NCBI GenBank assembly: GCA_035547915.1
Contig: DASZTS010000018.1
Location: 1 to 64,000, forward strand
DNA length: 64,000 bases
Reading direction: 5' to 3'
From: DASSFG01 sp035547915
GTDB lineage: Bacteria; Planctomycetota; Planctomycetia; Pirellulales; JAICIG01
Positions 44,124 through 52,900 of this stretch are shown piece by piece. The translations under genes were made by a program, and so were the position numbers. The notes under the pieces are model-generated. The model made no database searches. It had not been told where the DNA came from and was given only the letters and a program-made list of their open reading frames with translations. Each line of letters starts with the position of its first letter. Position 1 is the stretch's first letter.

Positions 44124-46507
44124 GTATTTCAGCACCGGTCCTCCCACCGGATTCGGCCTTCGTGCGATCTGCTGACTCGGCCACCGTGATGCAGGTCCGC
44201 AAGCGTAACGGATCGCTCGAAACCGTCGATGTCAACAAGATCGTGCGGGCCGTGTTGCGATGCGCCGGAGGGTTGTCGCACGTCGATCCCATGCGCGTGG
44301 CCGTCAAGACGATCGGCGGGTTGTACGATGGGGCGACCACCGCCGAACTCGACCGATTGTCGATCCAGACCGCCGCCGGCCTGATCGCCGAAGAGCCCGA
44401 ATACTCTCGGCTGGCGGCCCGGCTGCTGGCGACCTACATCGACAAGGAAGTGACCAATCAGGACATCCATTCGTTTTCGCAATCCGTAGCGGCCGGCCAT
44501 CGCCACGGACTGGTGGCCGATGCCACACAAGCTTTCATCGCGGATAACTCGCGAAAACTGAACGCAGCGGCCGACGATCCGTCGCTCGATCTGTTCGAGT
44601 ACTTCGGCCTGCGGACGGTCTACGACCGCTACCTGCTCCGCCACCCAGAATCGCGCCGCGTGATCGAAACGCCCGCGTATTTCTTCCTGCGAGTGGCGTG
44701 CGGCCTGGCCGAAAGTGCCTCCGACGCGATCGACTTCTATCGCTTGATGGCCGCTCACCGCTACCTGCCTAGCACGCCGACTCTGTTCAACTCGGGCACC
44801 GCTCGGCCGCAGATGTCGTCCTGCTACCTGCTCGATTCGCCGGCCGACGACCTCGAGGCGATCTACAGCCGGTATGCCGACGTGGCCAAGCTCTCCAAGT
44901 TTGCCGGCGGCATCGGATTGGCCTATCACCGCATCCGCGCACGCGGCTCGCTGATCCGCGGTACGAACGGGCACAGCAACGGTGTGGTGCCATGGTTGAA
45001 GACGCTCGATTCGTCGGTTGCCGCCGTCAATCAGGGCGGGAAGCGGAAGGGGGCCTGCTGCGTATACCTGGAAACGTGGCACGCCGACGTGGAGGAGTTT
45101 TTGGAGTTGCGAGACAACACAGGCGATCCGGCCCGGCGTACCTACAACCTGAACCTGGCCAATTGGGTACCGGACCTCTTCATGCGACGCGTCGAGGCCG
45201 GCGAGGAGTGGTCGCTGTTCGACCCGAAGGCCGTCCCCCACCTGTCCGACCTTTTTGGCGAAGCGTTCGATGCGGCTTATCAGCAAGCGGAAGCACAGGG
45301 GTTGGCGACGAAGCGTGTACCCGCGCGCGATCTCTATGCCCGCATGATGAAGACGCTCGCCGAAACCGGCAACGGCTGGATGACCTTCAAGGATGCCTGC
45401 AACCGGACCTGCAATCAAACGAGTTCCGGCGACCGCGGCGCGGTGGTCCACAGTTCCAACCTCTGTACCGAGATCGTGGAAGTGACATCCGCCGGCGAAA
45501 CGGCCGTCTGTAACCTCGGTTCCGTGAACCTGGCGCGGCACATGACGGGCGACGAATTCGATTTCGAGAGGCTCGCCAACACCGTGCAGACCGCCGTCCG
45601 GTTCCTCGACCGGGTGATCGACATCAACTTCTACCCGACGCCCGAGGCCGCCGCTTCCAATCAGCGCTGGCGGCCGGTGGGGCTCGGCGTCATGGGGCTT
45701 CAGGACGTGTTCTTCCAACTCCGGCTGCCGTTCGACGCGCCCGCCGCCCGCGACTTGTCGCAACGCATTCAGGAGGAGATCTACTACCACGCGCTGACGA
45801 CCTCCTGCGATCTGGCCGAGAGCCACGGTCCTCATCCGAATTTCGGGGAAACACGTGCTGCTCGTGGCGCATTGCAGTTAGACCTGTGGGGCGTGACACC
45901 GGCCGACCCGGCCCGTTGGCAAGTATTACGAGAACGCGTCCGTCGCGTGGGACTACGCAACTCACTCCTCGTGGCAGTCGCCCCGACCGCGACCATCGCC
46001 TCGATCGTGGGTGCCTATGAGTGCGTCGAGCCGCAAGTGTCGAATCTGTTCAAGCGGGAAACACTGTCCGGTGAGTTCCTGCAAGTCAACCGTTACCTGG
46101 TCGACGACCTGAAGGCGATCGGTCTGTGGACCGAGTCGATCCGTGCTCGGATCAAGTTGGCCGACGGGTCGGTGCAAGGGATCGAACAATTGCCGGCAGA
46201 GCTGCGGGCCATCTATCGGACGGCATGGGAGATTCCGATGCGGTCGCTGATCGACATGGCCGCGGAACGGGGCCCGTTCGTCGACCAGAGCCAGTCGCTC
46301 AATCTGTTCCTCGAGAACCCGACCATCGGCAAGATGTCTTCGATGTATATGTACGTTTGGAAGAAGGGGCTCAAGACGACGTACTACCTTCGCTCCCGAC
46401 CCGCCACGGCGATCGCCAAGACGACGGTCATGCAGCAGCCGGCCACTTTGGCACAGGACGTCGCCTGTTCGCTGGAGAATCCCGACGCCTGCGAAGCCTG
46501 TCAGTAA
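44120..46507 (+). CDS. nrdA: Class Ia ribonucleotide reductase, large subunit
   Basis: 795 residues. An ATP-cone occupies about 24-115 (VRKRNGSLETVDVNKIVRAV). Active-site residues: C235 (SSCYLL) and C464 (VCNLGSVN) as the redox pair, N447, C449 and E451 (NLCTE), Y755/Y756 (TTYYLR) for radical transfer, and the C-terminal CxxC (C791, C794) reduced by thioredoxin. It makes dNDPs with the diferric-tyrosyl subunit NrdB. The ATG overlaps the metE stop (ATGA), so it is coupled. With the riboswitch upstream, its synthesis should depend on low cobalamin. Confidence 0.96.
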   Translation: MSISAPVLPPDSAFVRSADSATVMQVRKRNGSLETVDVNKIVRAVLRCAGGLSHVDPMRVAVKTIGGLYDGATTAELDRLSIQTAAGLIAEEPEYSRLAARLLATYIDKEVTNQDIHSFSQSVAAGHRHGLVADATQAFIADNSRKLNAAADDPSLDLFEYFGLRTVYDRYLLRHPESRRVIETPAYFFLRVACGLAESASDAIDFYRLMAAHRYLPSTPTLFNSGTARPQMSSCYLLDSPADDLEAIYSRYADVAKLSKFAGGIGLAYHRIRARGSLIRGTNGHSNGVVPWLKTLDSSVAAVNQGGKRKGACCVYLETWHADVEEFLELRDNTGDPARRTYNLNLANWVPDLFMRRVEAGEEWSLFDPKAVPHLSDLFGEAFDAAYQQAEAQGLATKRVPARDLYARMMKTLAETGNGWMTFKDACNRTCNQTSSGDRGAVVHSSNLCTEIVEVTSAGETAVCNLGSVNLARHMTGDEFDFERLANTVQTAVRFLDRVIDINFYPTPEAAASNQRWRPVGLGVMGLQDVFFQLRLPFDAPAARDLSQRIQEEIYYHALTTSCDLAESHGPHPNFGETRAARGALQLDLWGVTPADPARWQVLRERVRRVGLRNSLLVAVAPTATIASIVGAYECVEPQVSNLFKRETLSGEFLQVNRYLVDDLKAIGLWTESIRARIKLADGSVQGIEQLPAELRAIYRTAWEIPMRSLIDMAAERGPFVDQSQSLNLFLENPTIGKMSSMYMYVWKKGLKTTYYLRSRPATAIAKTTVMQQPATLAQDVACSLENPDACEACQ

Positions 46508-46544
46508 TCGATCCAGTTCAACCACACGCACGGAGGTTTAAACG

Positions 46545-47543
46545 ATGTTGCTCGATCCTGGCATGAACCTGACTCTGCGGCCGATGCGATACCCTGACTT
46601 CTTCGAGAGGTATAAGGACGCGATCCGCAATACGTGGACGGTGGAAGAGGTCGATTTTTCCACAGACTTGACCGACTTACGGTCGCACGTCACTCCCGCC
46701 GAACGGCATCTGATCCACCGGCTGGTGGCCTTCTTCGCCACGGGCGACTCGATCGTCGGCAACAACCTGGTTCTCAATTTGTACAAGCACGTCAACGCCC
46801 CCGAAGCGAGGATGTACCTCTCGCGGCAATTGTACGAGGAAGCGTTGCACGTTCAGTTCTACCTGACGCTGCTCGACAACTATCTGCCGGACATGGCCGA
46901 GCGAGAAGCCGCGTTCGCTGCCATCGATAATATTCCGTCGATCAAGCGAAAGGCCGATTTTTGCTTCAAGTGGATTGATTCCGTCGAGGGACTCGATCAA
47001 CTGACAGCGCGAGCCGACCGGCGGGCATTCTTGCTCAACCTGGTTTGCTTCGCGGCCTGCATCGAGGGGTTGTTCTTCTTCGCCGCGTTCGCTTACGTTT
47101 ATTTCTTGCGGTCGAAGGGGCTGCTGCACGGCCTGGCAACCGGCACGAATTGGGTCTTTCGCGACGAGAGCGCCCACATGGCCTTCGCCTTCCAGGTCAT
47201 CGATACCGTGCGGCGCGAGGAACCGGGCTTGTTCGATTCGGAGCTTGAGCGGCAGATCGTGGATATGCTCCACGAGGCGGTCGAATGCGAGACCGCGTTC
47301 GCCCAGGATGTGCTCGGCATGGGTGTGGCCGGCCTCAGCCTGACCAACCTGCGAAGTTATCTGGAATACGTCGCCGATCGTCGGCTCGAAGCCCTGAGCA
47401 TCGCGCCCGTCTACGGATCGCGGAACCCATTCGCCTTCATGGACCTGCAGGATGTGCAGGAACTGACCAATTTCTTCGAGCGGCGCGTCTCCGCCTACCA
47501 GCTTGGCGTGACCGGTGCTGTGGCCTTCGGAGAAGAGTTTTGA
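46545..47543 (+). CDS. nrdB: Class Ia ribonucleotide reductase, small subunit
   Basis: 332 residues. Diiron ligands are visible: D68 (GDSIVGNN), E99 and H102 (EEALHVQFY), E174 (ACIEGLFFF), E208 and H211 (RDESAHMAF). Y106 lies four residues after H102, the site of the stable tyrosyl radical (E. coli Y122). It supplies the radical to NrdA. GGAGGT lies just before the start and the gap after nrdA is 37 bp, so it is in the same transcript. The sequence looks class Ia rather than Ib, Ic or Mn-type, from the Tyr and surrounding residues. Confidence 0.96.
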   Translation: MLLDPGMNLTLRPMRYPDFFERYKDAIRNTWTVEEVDFSTDLTDLRSHVTPAERHLIHRLVAFFATGDSIVGNNLVLNLYKHVNAPEARMYLSRQLYEEALHVQFYLTLLDNYLPDMAEREAAFAAIDNIPSIKRKADFCFKWIDSVEGLDQLTARADRRAFLLNLVCFAACIEGLFFFAAFAYVYFLRSKGLLHGLATGTNWVFRDESAHMAFAFQVIDTVRREEPGLFDSELERQIVDMLHEAVECETAFAQDVLGMGVAGLSLTNLRSYLEYVADRRLEALSIAPVYGSRNPFAFMDLQDVQELTNFFERRVSAYQLGVTGAVAFGEEF

Positions 47544-47624
47544 CCCGCGCACCGGAAACTTTTTTGTCACTCTTGGCGTCGATAGTGGGGGGCTGCCGTT
47601 TTCTGTCGCAAGGAGAGGAAAGAG

Positions 47625-48449
47625 ATGCGTCGACCCAATTTGCAACTCCGTCTTTTGGTGCTCGCGTGGCTGGCCAACGCCGGCTTCGCCGCTGGCGACG
47701 AACCTCGCTCCGAGGCTTCTACGGTAAAACCTCCGATATTTACGCTCATCGGTGCGGCCCGGACTGATTCTGAAGATGGGCAACTCATGGCGCTGACCCT
47801 GGAAGTCGTCAACCCGAACGATGCGTCGATCCGCTACACGGGCTACGCTCCGGATTCGTTCGATCCACCGCTGACCGCCAAGTGCATTTCTCCGCTTTTC
47901 CAAATCGAAATCGAGCGAGATGGAAAATGGCAGCCCAATCCGCATGGGTTTTGCGGCACAGGGATGGGCAATGTCGAACTCGCGGCCAGAAGTTCGGCGA
48001 CCTTTGTCGTGCATGTTCCGGCCGACGATTGGCAGGCGGTGAAGGTCGCCATTGGCCATTATCCGGCCTGGTCGCAGGAGGAAACCTCGACGACCACCAT
48101 CTGGAGCACCGAAATTGCGCGCACCGCCGTTGATGGGCTTGTGCGGCAGCCGATGCGCCGATGCGATCCGCGGGTCGGTAAGTGGAGTATCGATTTTGCC
48201 AACGGCGTGACGGAAATGTGTGTCATTCGCGACGATGGGACGGCCACCGTCGCCGAGCCCCAACGGACGGCGGGTGGCAAGGTGATCTTCGAGGATGGCT
48301 CGATGGTCATCCATTTCGACGACGACCGCGTCGAACGCTGGACGACGGTCGGCAAACGGCAGGTCGTCGAGCATTGGTTCCCCGCGGCGCACTTCCCGGC
48401 CGCGACACCGGTCCTCGGAATCGCCGAGCCTTGCGACTCGATGCCATAG
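47625..48449 (+). CDS. Secreted hypothetical protein
   Basis: 274 residues. A signal peptide (about 1-23) is followed by two parts: a beta-rich region (TLIGAARTDSEDGQLMALTLEV) and a second beta-region with short GKWSIDF, DDGTATV and GGKVIFED strands. No domain is recognised. GGAGAGGAAAGAG precedes the ATG, a good ribosome site. It is 81 bp after nrdB on the same strand and may be transcribed from the same promoter or its own. Repeat copy C starts 24 bases after its stop. Confidence 0.6.
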   Translation: MRRPNLQLRLLVLAWLANAGFAAGDEPRSEASTVKPPIFTLIGAARTDSEDGQLMALTLEVVNPNDASIRYTGYAPDSFDPPLTAKCISPLFQIEIERDGKWQPNPHGFCGTGMGNVELAARSSATFVVHVPADDWQAVKVAIGHYPAWSQEETSTTTIWSTEIARTAVDGLVRQPMRRCDPRVGKWSIDFANGVTEMCVIRDDGTATVAEPQRTAGGKVIFEDGSMVIHFDDDRVERWTTVGKRQVVEHWFPAAHFPAATPVLGIAEPCDSMP

Positions 48450-48473
48450 AACATCAACGTCGGCGGCGCCTAA

Positions 48474-48573
48474 GAGCGGCTGACAAAACCCGGAAGCCGG
48501 AGCGCCCGTGGGCGAAAAATCGGCCGTGAAACGCCGATTTTTGTGGAGCGAGCTCCGGTTTTGTCGGTTGCTC
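48474..48573. repeat. Dispersed palindromic repeat, copy C (full)
   Basis: A 100-bp inverted repeat. Outer arms are GAGCGGCTGACAAAACCCGG (48474-48493) and CTCCGGTTTTGTCGGTTGCTC (48553-48573). An inner perfect stem AAAAATCGGC (48515-48524) pairs with GCCGATTTTT (48533-48542). Its reverse complement matches copy B throughout. It lies 24 bases after the 48449 stop codon and could act as a terminator. Confidence 0.88.
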
Positions 48574-48711
48574 TAAATGTTGTCGCTCTCGCTCAGCAAA
48601 TTGAGCCACCGAGAGCTTAGCTCATCCCAGATCGCTTTTCGCACGGCCGCCGGCCGCGGTATACTGACGCCGCGGGATTGCTTCACGCCGTTTTCAAGGG
48701 ATTTCGATAAC

Positions 48712-50022
48712 GTGCCACACAGAATTCTCGTTGCGATCGTCGGGTTGGTTCTCTTTTCGGTGCGATCGGGGATGGCGGCGGAAGTCGGGGACTGGCCTTC
48801 GTGGCGCGGGCCTCTGGCGACCGGGAGCATCGAGAAGGGGAATTATCCCGTTGAGTTCGGTGCCGAAAAATACCTCTGGCGCACCTCACTGCCGGGCAAG
48901 GGTTGTTCCGCGCCCATTTTGCTCAACGGGACGATCTATCTGACCTCTCCGGCCGACGGAGACGACGCGCTGCTCTGCTACGACCTGGACGGGGCCGAGC
49001 GATGGCGGGCGGTATTCGGCAAGGAGAACCCCGGCAAGCATCGCAACGGTTCTGGAAGCAACGCCTCGCCGGTGACGGACGGGAACGCGGTCTTCGTCTT
49101 CTTCAAGAGCGGCACGTTCGCGGCCGTCGGCCTCGACGGAAAGGTGCGGTGGAAGACCGACCTCGTGGAGCGTTTCGGCAAAGACACGCTGTTCTGGGAT
49201 CATGGCACGTCGCCCGTATTGACCGACAAGTACGTCATCATGGCCCGCATGCACCAAGGCGAGTCGTGGTTGGCCGCGTTCGACAAAGAGACCGGAGAGA
49301 TGGCATGGAAGGTCGCCCGAAATTATTCGACGCCCACCGAATGCGACCACGGCTATGCCACGCCGCTCGTCCTCCAGCACCAGGGGAAAGAATCGATCCT
49401 GGTCTGGGGGGCCGAACATCTGACGATTCACAGCGCGACCGACGGACAGGTCTCGTGGTCGTGCGGCAATTTCAATCCCGATGCGAACGCGCTCTGGCCC
49501 GCGATCGCGACGCCCGTGATCGTGGGCGATATGGTGGTGATCGCCTACGGTCGCAACGATCGAGGAATTCCGAGACTTCACGGGATTCGATTGACCGGGA
49601 GCGGCGACGTCACGCAGACCAACCACGTATGGAGGCGAGACGATATTGGCACGTTCGTCCCGAGTCCGGCTGCTTACAAGGGCCAAGTCATTCTCGTGCG
49701 CGACCGTGGCCAGGTCGTGAGCATCGATCCGGCCACCGGTAAGACGATCTGGGAAGGGGCCTTTCCCAAGCATCGCACGAACTTCTATGCCTCGCCGCTG
49801 ATCGCCGGAGACAAGATTTACGCGCCGCGCGAAGACGGCGCGGTGTTCGTCGCGAGCATCGCCAACGACACCTTCACATTGTTGTCCGAAAACGACATGG
49901 CCGAGTCGATCATCGGTTCGCCCGTTCCGATCTCGTACGGTATCTTGCTTCGCGGCGAACAGCATCTCTTCTGCATCGCCGCGAAGAAATCGGCTCGGCC
50001 GGAAGCATCCGGCGGGCAGTAG
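48712..50022 (+). CDS. Secreted PQQ-like beta-propeller protein
   Basis: 436 residues. GTG start at 48712 with AAGGGA nine bases upstream; the signal peptide ends near GMAA. An in-frame leader from 48577 is rejected as low quality and it overlaps repeat copy C. The mature part is a BamB/PQQ-type propeller with blades such as SAPILLNGTIYLTSPA, SPVTDGNAVFVFFKSGTFAAV, AFDKETGEMAWKV, TPVIVGDMVVIAYG and VVSIDPATGKTIWEGAF. Planctomycetes carry many of these. A binding partner is not identifiable. It is followed after 155 bp by the DUF1501 gene. Confidence 0.85.
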   Translation: MPHRILVAIVGLVLFSVRSGMAAEVGDWPSWRGPLATGSIEKGNYPVEFGAEKYLWRTSLPGKGCSAPILLNGTIYLTSPADGDDALLCYDLDGAERWRAVFGKENPGKHRNGSGSNASPVTDGNAVFVFFKSGTFAAVGLDGKVRWKTDLVERFGKDTLFWDHGTSPVLTDKYVIMARMHQGESWLAAFDKETGEMAWKVARNYSTPTECDHGYATPLVLQHQGKESILVWGAEHLTIHSATDGQVSWSCGNFNPDANALWPAIATPVIVGDMVVIAYGRNDRGIPRLHGIRLTGSGDVTQTNHVWRRDDIGTFVPSPAAYKGQVILVRDRGQVVSIDPATGKTIWEGAFPKHRTNFYASPLIAGDKIYAPREDGAVFVASIANDTFTLLSENDMAESIIGSPVPISYGILLRGEQHLFCIAAKKSARPEASGGQ

Positions 50023-50177
50023 GTCTTCACGGCCATCGCGCAAGCAATCGGGTGCATTCCGTATCACGATCGCGCTGCCTCTCCGCGCGCGAACACGGCC
50101 GCACGGATTTGGCGATCATCCCGACCGGGTTAAGATGGCGGCTGGGGAAGCCTCCGAAGGGAAAGGAACCAAGAACG

Positions 50178-51554
50178 ATGCTCGCCTTTCGCGATCGCTT
50201 GGTAGGCGAAAACTGCCGGGGAATCAGTCGCCGGAGTGCGCTGAAGGCCGGCTTTCTCGGCGTCGGTGGGTTGGGCCTGGCCGACCTGTTGAAACTCAGG
50301 GCGGCCGGCGCTGCCGCTCGCCGCGACACCGCGGTGATTCTACTCTGGCTCGACGGCGGCCCCAGCCAGTTGGAGACCTACGACCCCAAGCCCGAGGCGC
50401 CGGTCGAATACCGCGGTCCCTATGGCACGATCGAGACGAACGTGCCGGGCATTCGCATCGCCGACCGTCTGCCGAACCATGCTCGGCATGCCGACAAGAT
50501 GGTGCTCGTTCGTTCGCTGCACCACGACACGGGCGACCACTTCGCGGGCGCGCATTGGATGCTCACGGGCCGCTTCGGCTCGACGGCGGTGAATCTACCG
50601 CAAAAATACCCCTCGGTCGGTTCGATCACCGCCAAGATGCGCGGCGCCAACGCGGCGGGGCTGCCGCCCTACGTCGGTTTGCCGGCGGCGCAGAGCGTCT
50701 ATCTCTTCCCCGGCTACCAGGGCGCGGCCTATCTCGGCACGGCCTACAACCCGTTCGATGTCGATACGCAGCAAAAGTACCTGCCGGCCAACAGCAATAT
50801 CCAGATCATGCGGCCGCGGTGCTTCGATGAGTTCCGCCAGGCGCAAGCCGGGCGCATCGAAGGTCGTGGCAACCTGCTGGCGAGTTTCGACAAGCTTCGC
50901 CGCGACGTCGACCAATCGGGCGTGATGGCTTCGCTCGACCGATACCAACAGCAGGCGGTCGAGATGATCCTCAGCGGCAGGGCCCAAGAAGCTTTTGATC
51001 TGGAGAAGGAAGATCCGCGTATCGCTGAGCGCTACGGCGCGAGCCCCTGGGGGCGATATACGCTCATGGCCCGCCGACTGGTCGAGGCCGGCGTGACGTT
51101 CGTCACGGTCGACATGCCGCATTGGGACGACCACTCGAACATCGACAAAGGACACGGTTACAAGCTGGGACCCCTCGATCAAGCCGTGGGCGGCCTACTC
51201 GACGATCTGGCCGAGCGTTCGCTCCTGAACCGCGTGCTGGTGGTGGTGATGGGCGAGTTCGGCCGCACCCCAAGAATCAACACCGGCCAGCCGGGCATTC
51301 CGATTCCCGGCCGCGATCATTGGGGATCGGCCATTTCGGTCATGTTGGCCGGCGGCGGTTTACGTGCTGGCCAGGTGGTGGGCGCGACGAACGCCCGTGC
51401 CGAATATCCCGTGCAACGGCCTTTGACGCCGGACGACCTCCTCGCCACGATCTATCACGTGCTGGGGATCGATCCTACGATCGCATTCCCCGACCACGCC
51501 GGCCGGCCCGTGCCGATTCTCGACGTAGGCCAGTCGATCGCCGAGGTCATCTAG
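50178..51554 (+). CDS. DUF1501 family Tat-exported protein (second copy)
   Basis: 458 residues. The Tat signal is SRRSALKAGFLGVGGLGLAD. Motifs: AVILLWLDGGPSQLETYDPK, HHDTGDHFAGAHWMLTG, VDMPHWDDHSN, VVMGEFGRTPRINTG and PGRDHWGSAISVMLAGGG. It differs clearly from the 20896 DUF1501 protein in length and insertions, so it is a paralog rather than a duplicate. The PQQ-propeller gene precedes it. No DUF1549/1553 partner is adjacent. The start at 50178 is favoured by AAAGGAA 11 bases upstream. Confidence 0.9.
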   Translation: MLAFRDRLVGENCRGISRRSALKAGFLGVGGLGLADLLKLRAAGAAARRDTAVILLWLDGGPSQLETYDPKPEAPVEYRGPYGTIETNVPGIRIADRLPNHARHADKMVLVRSLHHDTGDHFAGAHWMLTGRFGSTAVNLPQKYPSVGSITAKMRGANAAGLPPYVGLPAAQSVYLFPGYQGAAYLGTAYNPFDVDTQQKYLPANSNIQIMRPRCFDEFRQAQAGRIEGRGNLLASFDKLRRDVDQSGVMASLDRYQQQAVEMILSGRAQEAFDLEKEDPRIAERYGASPWGRYTLMARRLVEAGVTFVTVDMPHWDDHSNIDKGHGYKLGPLDQAVGGLLDDLAERSLLNRVLVVVMGEFGRTPRINTGQPGIPIPGRDHWGSAISVMLAGGGLRAGQVVGATNARAEYPVQRPLTPDDLLATIYHVLGIDPTIAFPDHAGRPVPILDVGQSIAEVI

Positions 51555-51812
51555 AGGGTGAAAGAACTCTCCCGGCGATCGAGAAAATGCGATGCGCCGA
51601 TCGGTCTTGAGAGTAACCGGCCCGAACCTTCGACGTCTTAGCCGCTCTCGGGCTCCTGTCCCACGCTGAGCCAGCAGAAGCGTAGGTTGCGGATGAGGCG
51701 ACGTCAAAGGCCTCTTTCCGCCGTCGCGCTTGGCTGATTTGCTCACAGTCGATACGCAAGGTAGTGTTCCATAGCAAGCTGCCAAATCGCGCTACTTTCC
51801 TATCTCTCGTGT

Positions 51813-52367
51813 ATGTCCCATCGCAACCCGCTTGATCGCAACGATGGCGCCCGTCCCAGGCGGCCGACCAGGTTGGCCAGCCGACGCGGCAACGCCGCCG
51901 TCGAAGCCGCGTTCTGCATGCCCCTCCTGGTGACCTTGATGCTCGGCATGTGGCAAGTCGGGCGGATGGTGCAGGTGACCCAGATCCTGACGAACGGGGC
52001 CCGCGAAGGGGCGCGATACGCGGCTCTGGGCAACTTGAACATCGGTGGCATCAACACGCCCATCACCGTTGCCATGGTGCAGTCGACCGTGACCAACTAC
52101 TTGACCGCCGCCGGGCTGCCTGCCGCGGCGGTGAGTGGCGCCCAAATCCAAGTCACGAACCTGAGTAGCGATACTTGGACCGATCCCAGTGGTGCCGAGC
52201 CGGGGGATAAGTTCCAGGTCACCGTAACGATTCCATCGGGCGCGGCATTCAATAGTTTGCAATGGTGCGCGCTCAATTTCACGGGCACCAATCAACTTTC
52301 GGCCAGCGCGACTTGGGTATCGCTGGTCGATTCGCAAATTACCGTCAGTACGCAACTGCCGTATTAG
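51813..52367 (+). CDS. TadE-like pseudopilin
   Basis: 184 residues. Short basic leader (RRPTRLASRRGNAAVEAAF) before one hydrophobic segment (CMPLLVTLMLGMWQVGRMV); GNAAVEAAF is the typical TadE/TadG start. The motif TNGAREGARYAAL follows directly. The C-terminal extracytoplasmic domain is about 110 residues, beta-rich. TadE-like proteins are minor pseudopilins of type IVc (Flp/Tad) secretion. It is the first of three related genes; no ribosome site is obvious. Confidence 0.82.
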   Translation: MSHRNPLDRNDGARPRRPTRLASRRGNAAVEAAFCMPLLVTLMLGMWQVGRMVQVTQILTNGAREGARYAALGNLNIGGINTPITVAMVQSTVTNYLTAAGLPAAAVSGAQIQVTNLSSDTWTDPSGAEPGDKFQVTVTIPSGAAFNSLQWCALNFTGTNQLSASATWVSLVDSQITVSTQLPY

Positions 52368-52376
52368 GAACCGGAA

Positions 52377-52886
52377 GTGACCAACGTGATTTGCAGGCAG
52401 GCTCAAATCGGCCGAACCCGGCGCCGGCGTCGCAATGCGGCCAACGGACGGTGGGGCGGAGCGATCGTCGAGTCGGCGTTTGTGTTGCCGCTGATGTTGC
52501 TCTTCCTGTTCGGCATCATGGAATACGGGCGCTATGTCCTGTGCCTGCAAGTGGTGACGAACGCGGCCCGCGAAGGGTGTCGCTATGCGGTGACCCACGT
52601 CAATCCGGTGACGCTCAACGGTGTGACCACCGGCAACGCTACCACCGACGTCACGAATGTCGTCACGAGTTTTCTGGCGGGACAGCAATTGACGAGTCAA
52701 TCCATCTCGGTCTACCAGTCGGACAACCAGGGAACCAACATCGGCACCTGGACCAACGCCGACCCAGGCCAATACATTGCCGTCCAGGTTAAGGGCAATT
52801 TTCAAGTTACCGTACCCAAGCTGCTTTCCTTTCCCAGCAGCATTCCGGTAACTGCCACGGTGGTCATGATTTGCGAAGGTAATTGA
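52377..52886 (+). CDS. TadE-like pseudopilin (second)
   Basis: 169 residues. Basic leader (RTRRRRRNAANGRWGGAIVE) then SAFVLPLMLLFLFGIMEYGRYVL and the TNAAREGCRYAV motif, as in the first gene, indicating a tandem paralog. The start is a GTG at 52377, seven bases after AGGAA; another GTG nine bases on is possible. Gap to the first gene is 9 bp; gap to the TadG-like gene is 14 bp, so the three form an operon. Confidence 0.82.
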   Translation: MTNVICRQAQIGRTRRRRRNAANGRWGGAIVESAFVLPLMLLFLFGIMEYGRYVLCLQVVTNAAREGCRYAVTHVNPVTLNGVTTGNATTDVTNVVTSFLAGQQLTSQSISVYQSDNQGTNIGTWTNADPGQYIAVQVKGNFQVTVPKLLSFPSSIPVTATVVMICEGN

Positions 52887-52900
52887 AAGAGGTTGCAGCC

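Noticed and set aside
44129..45835. 568-codon minus-strand open frame
   Set aside because: Antisense to nrdA, whose active-site residues confirm the sense frame.
46677..48392. 571-codon minus-strand open frame
   Set aside because: Runs antisense to nrdB and the 47625 gene; the sense frames carry clear motifs, this one does not.
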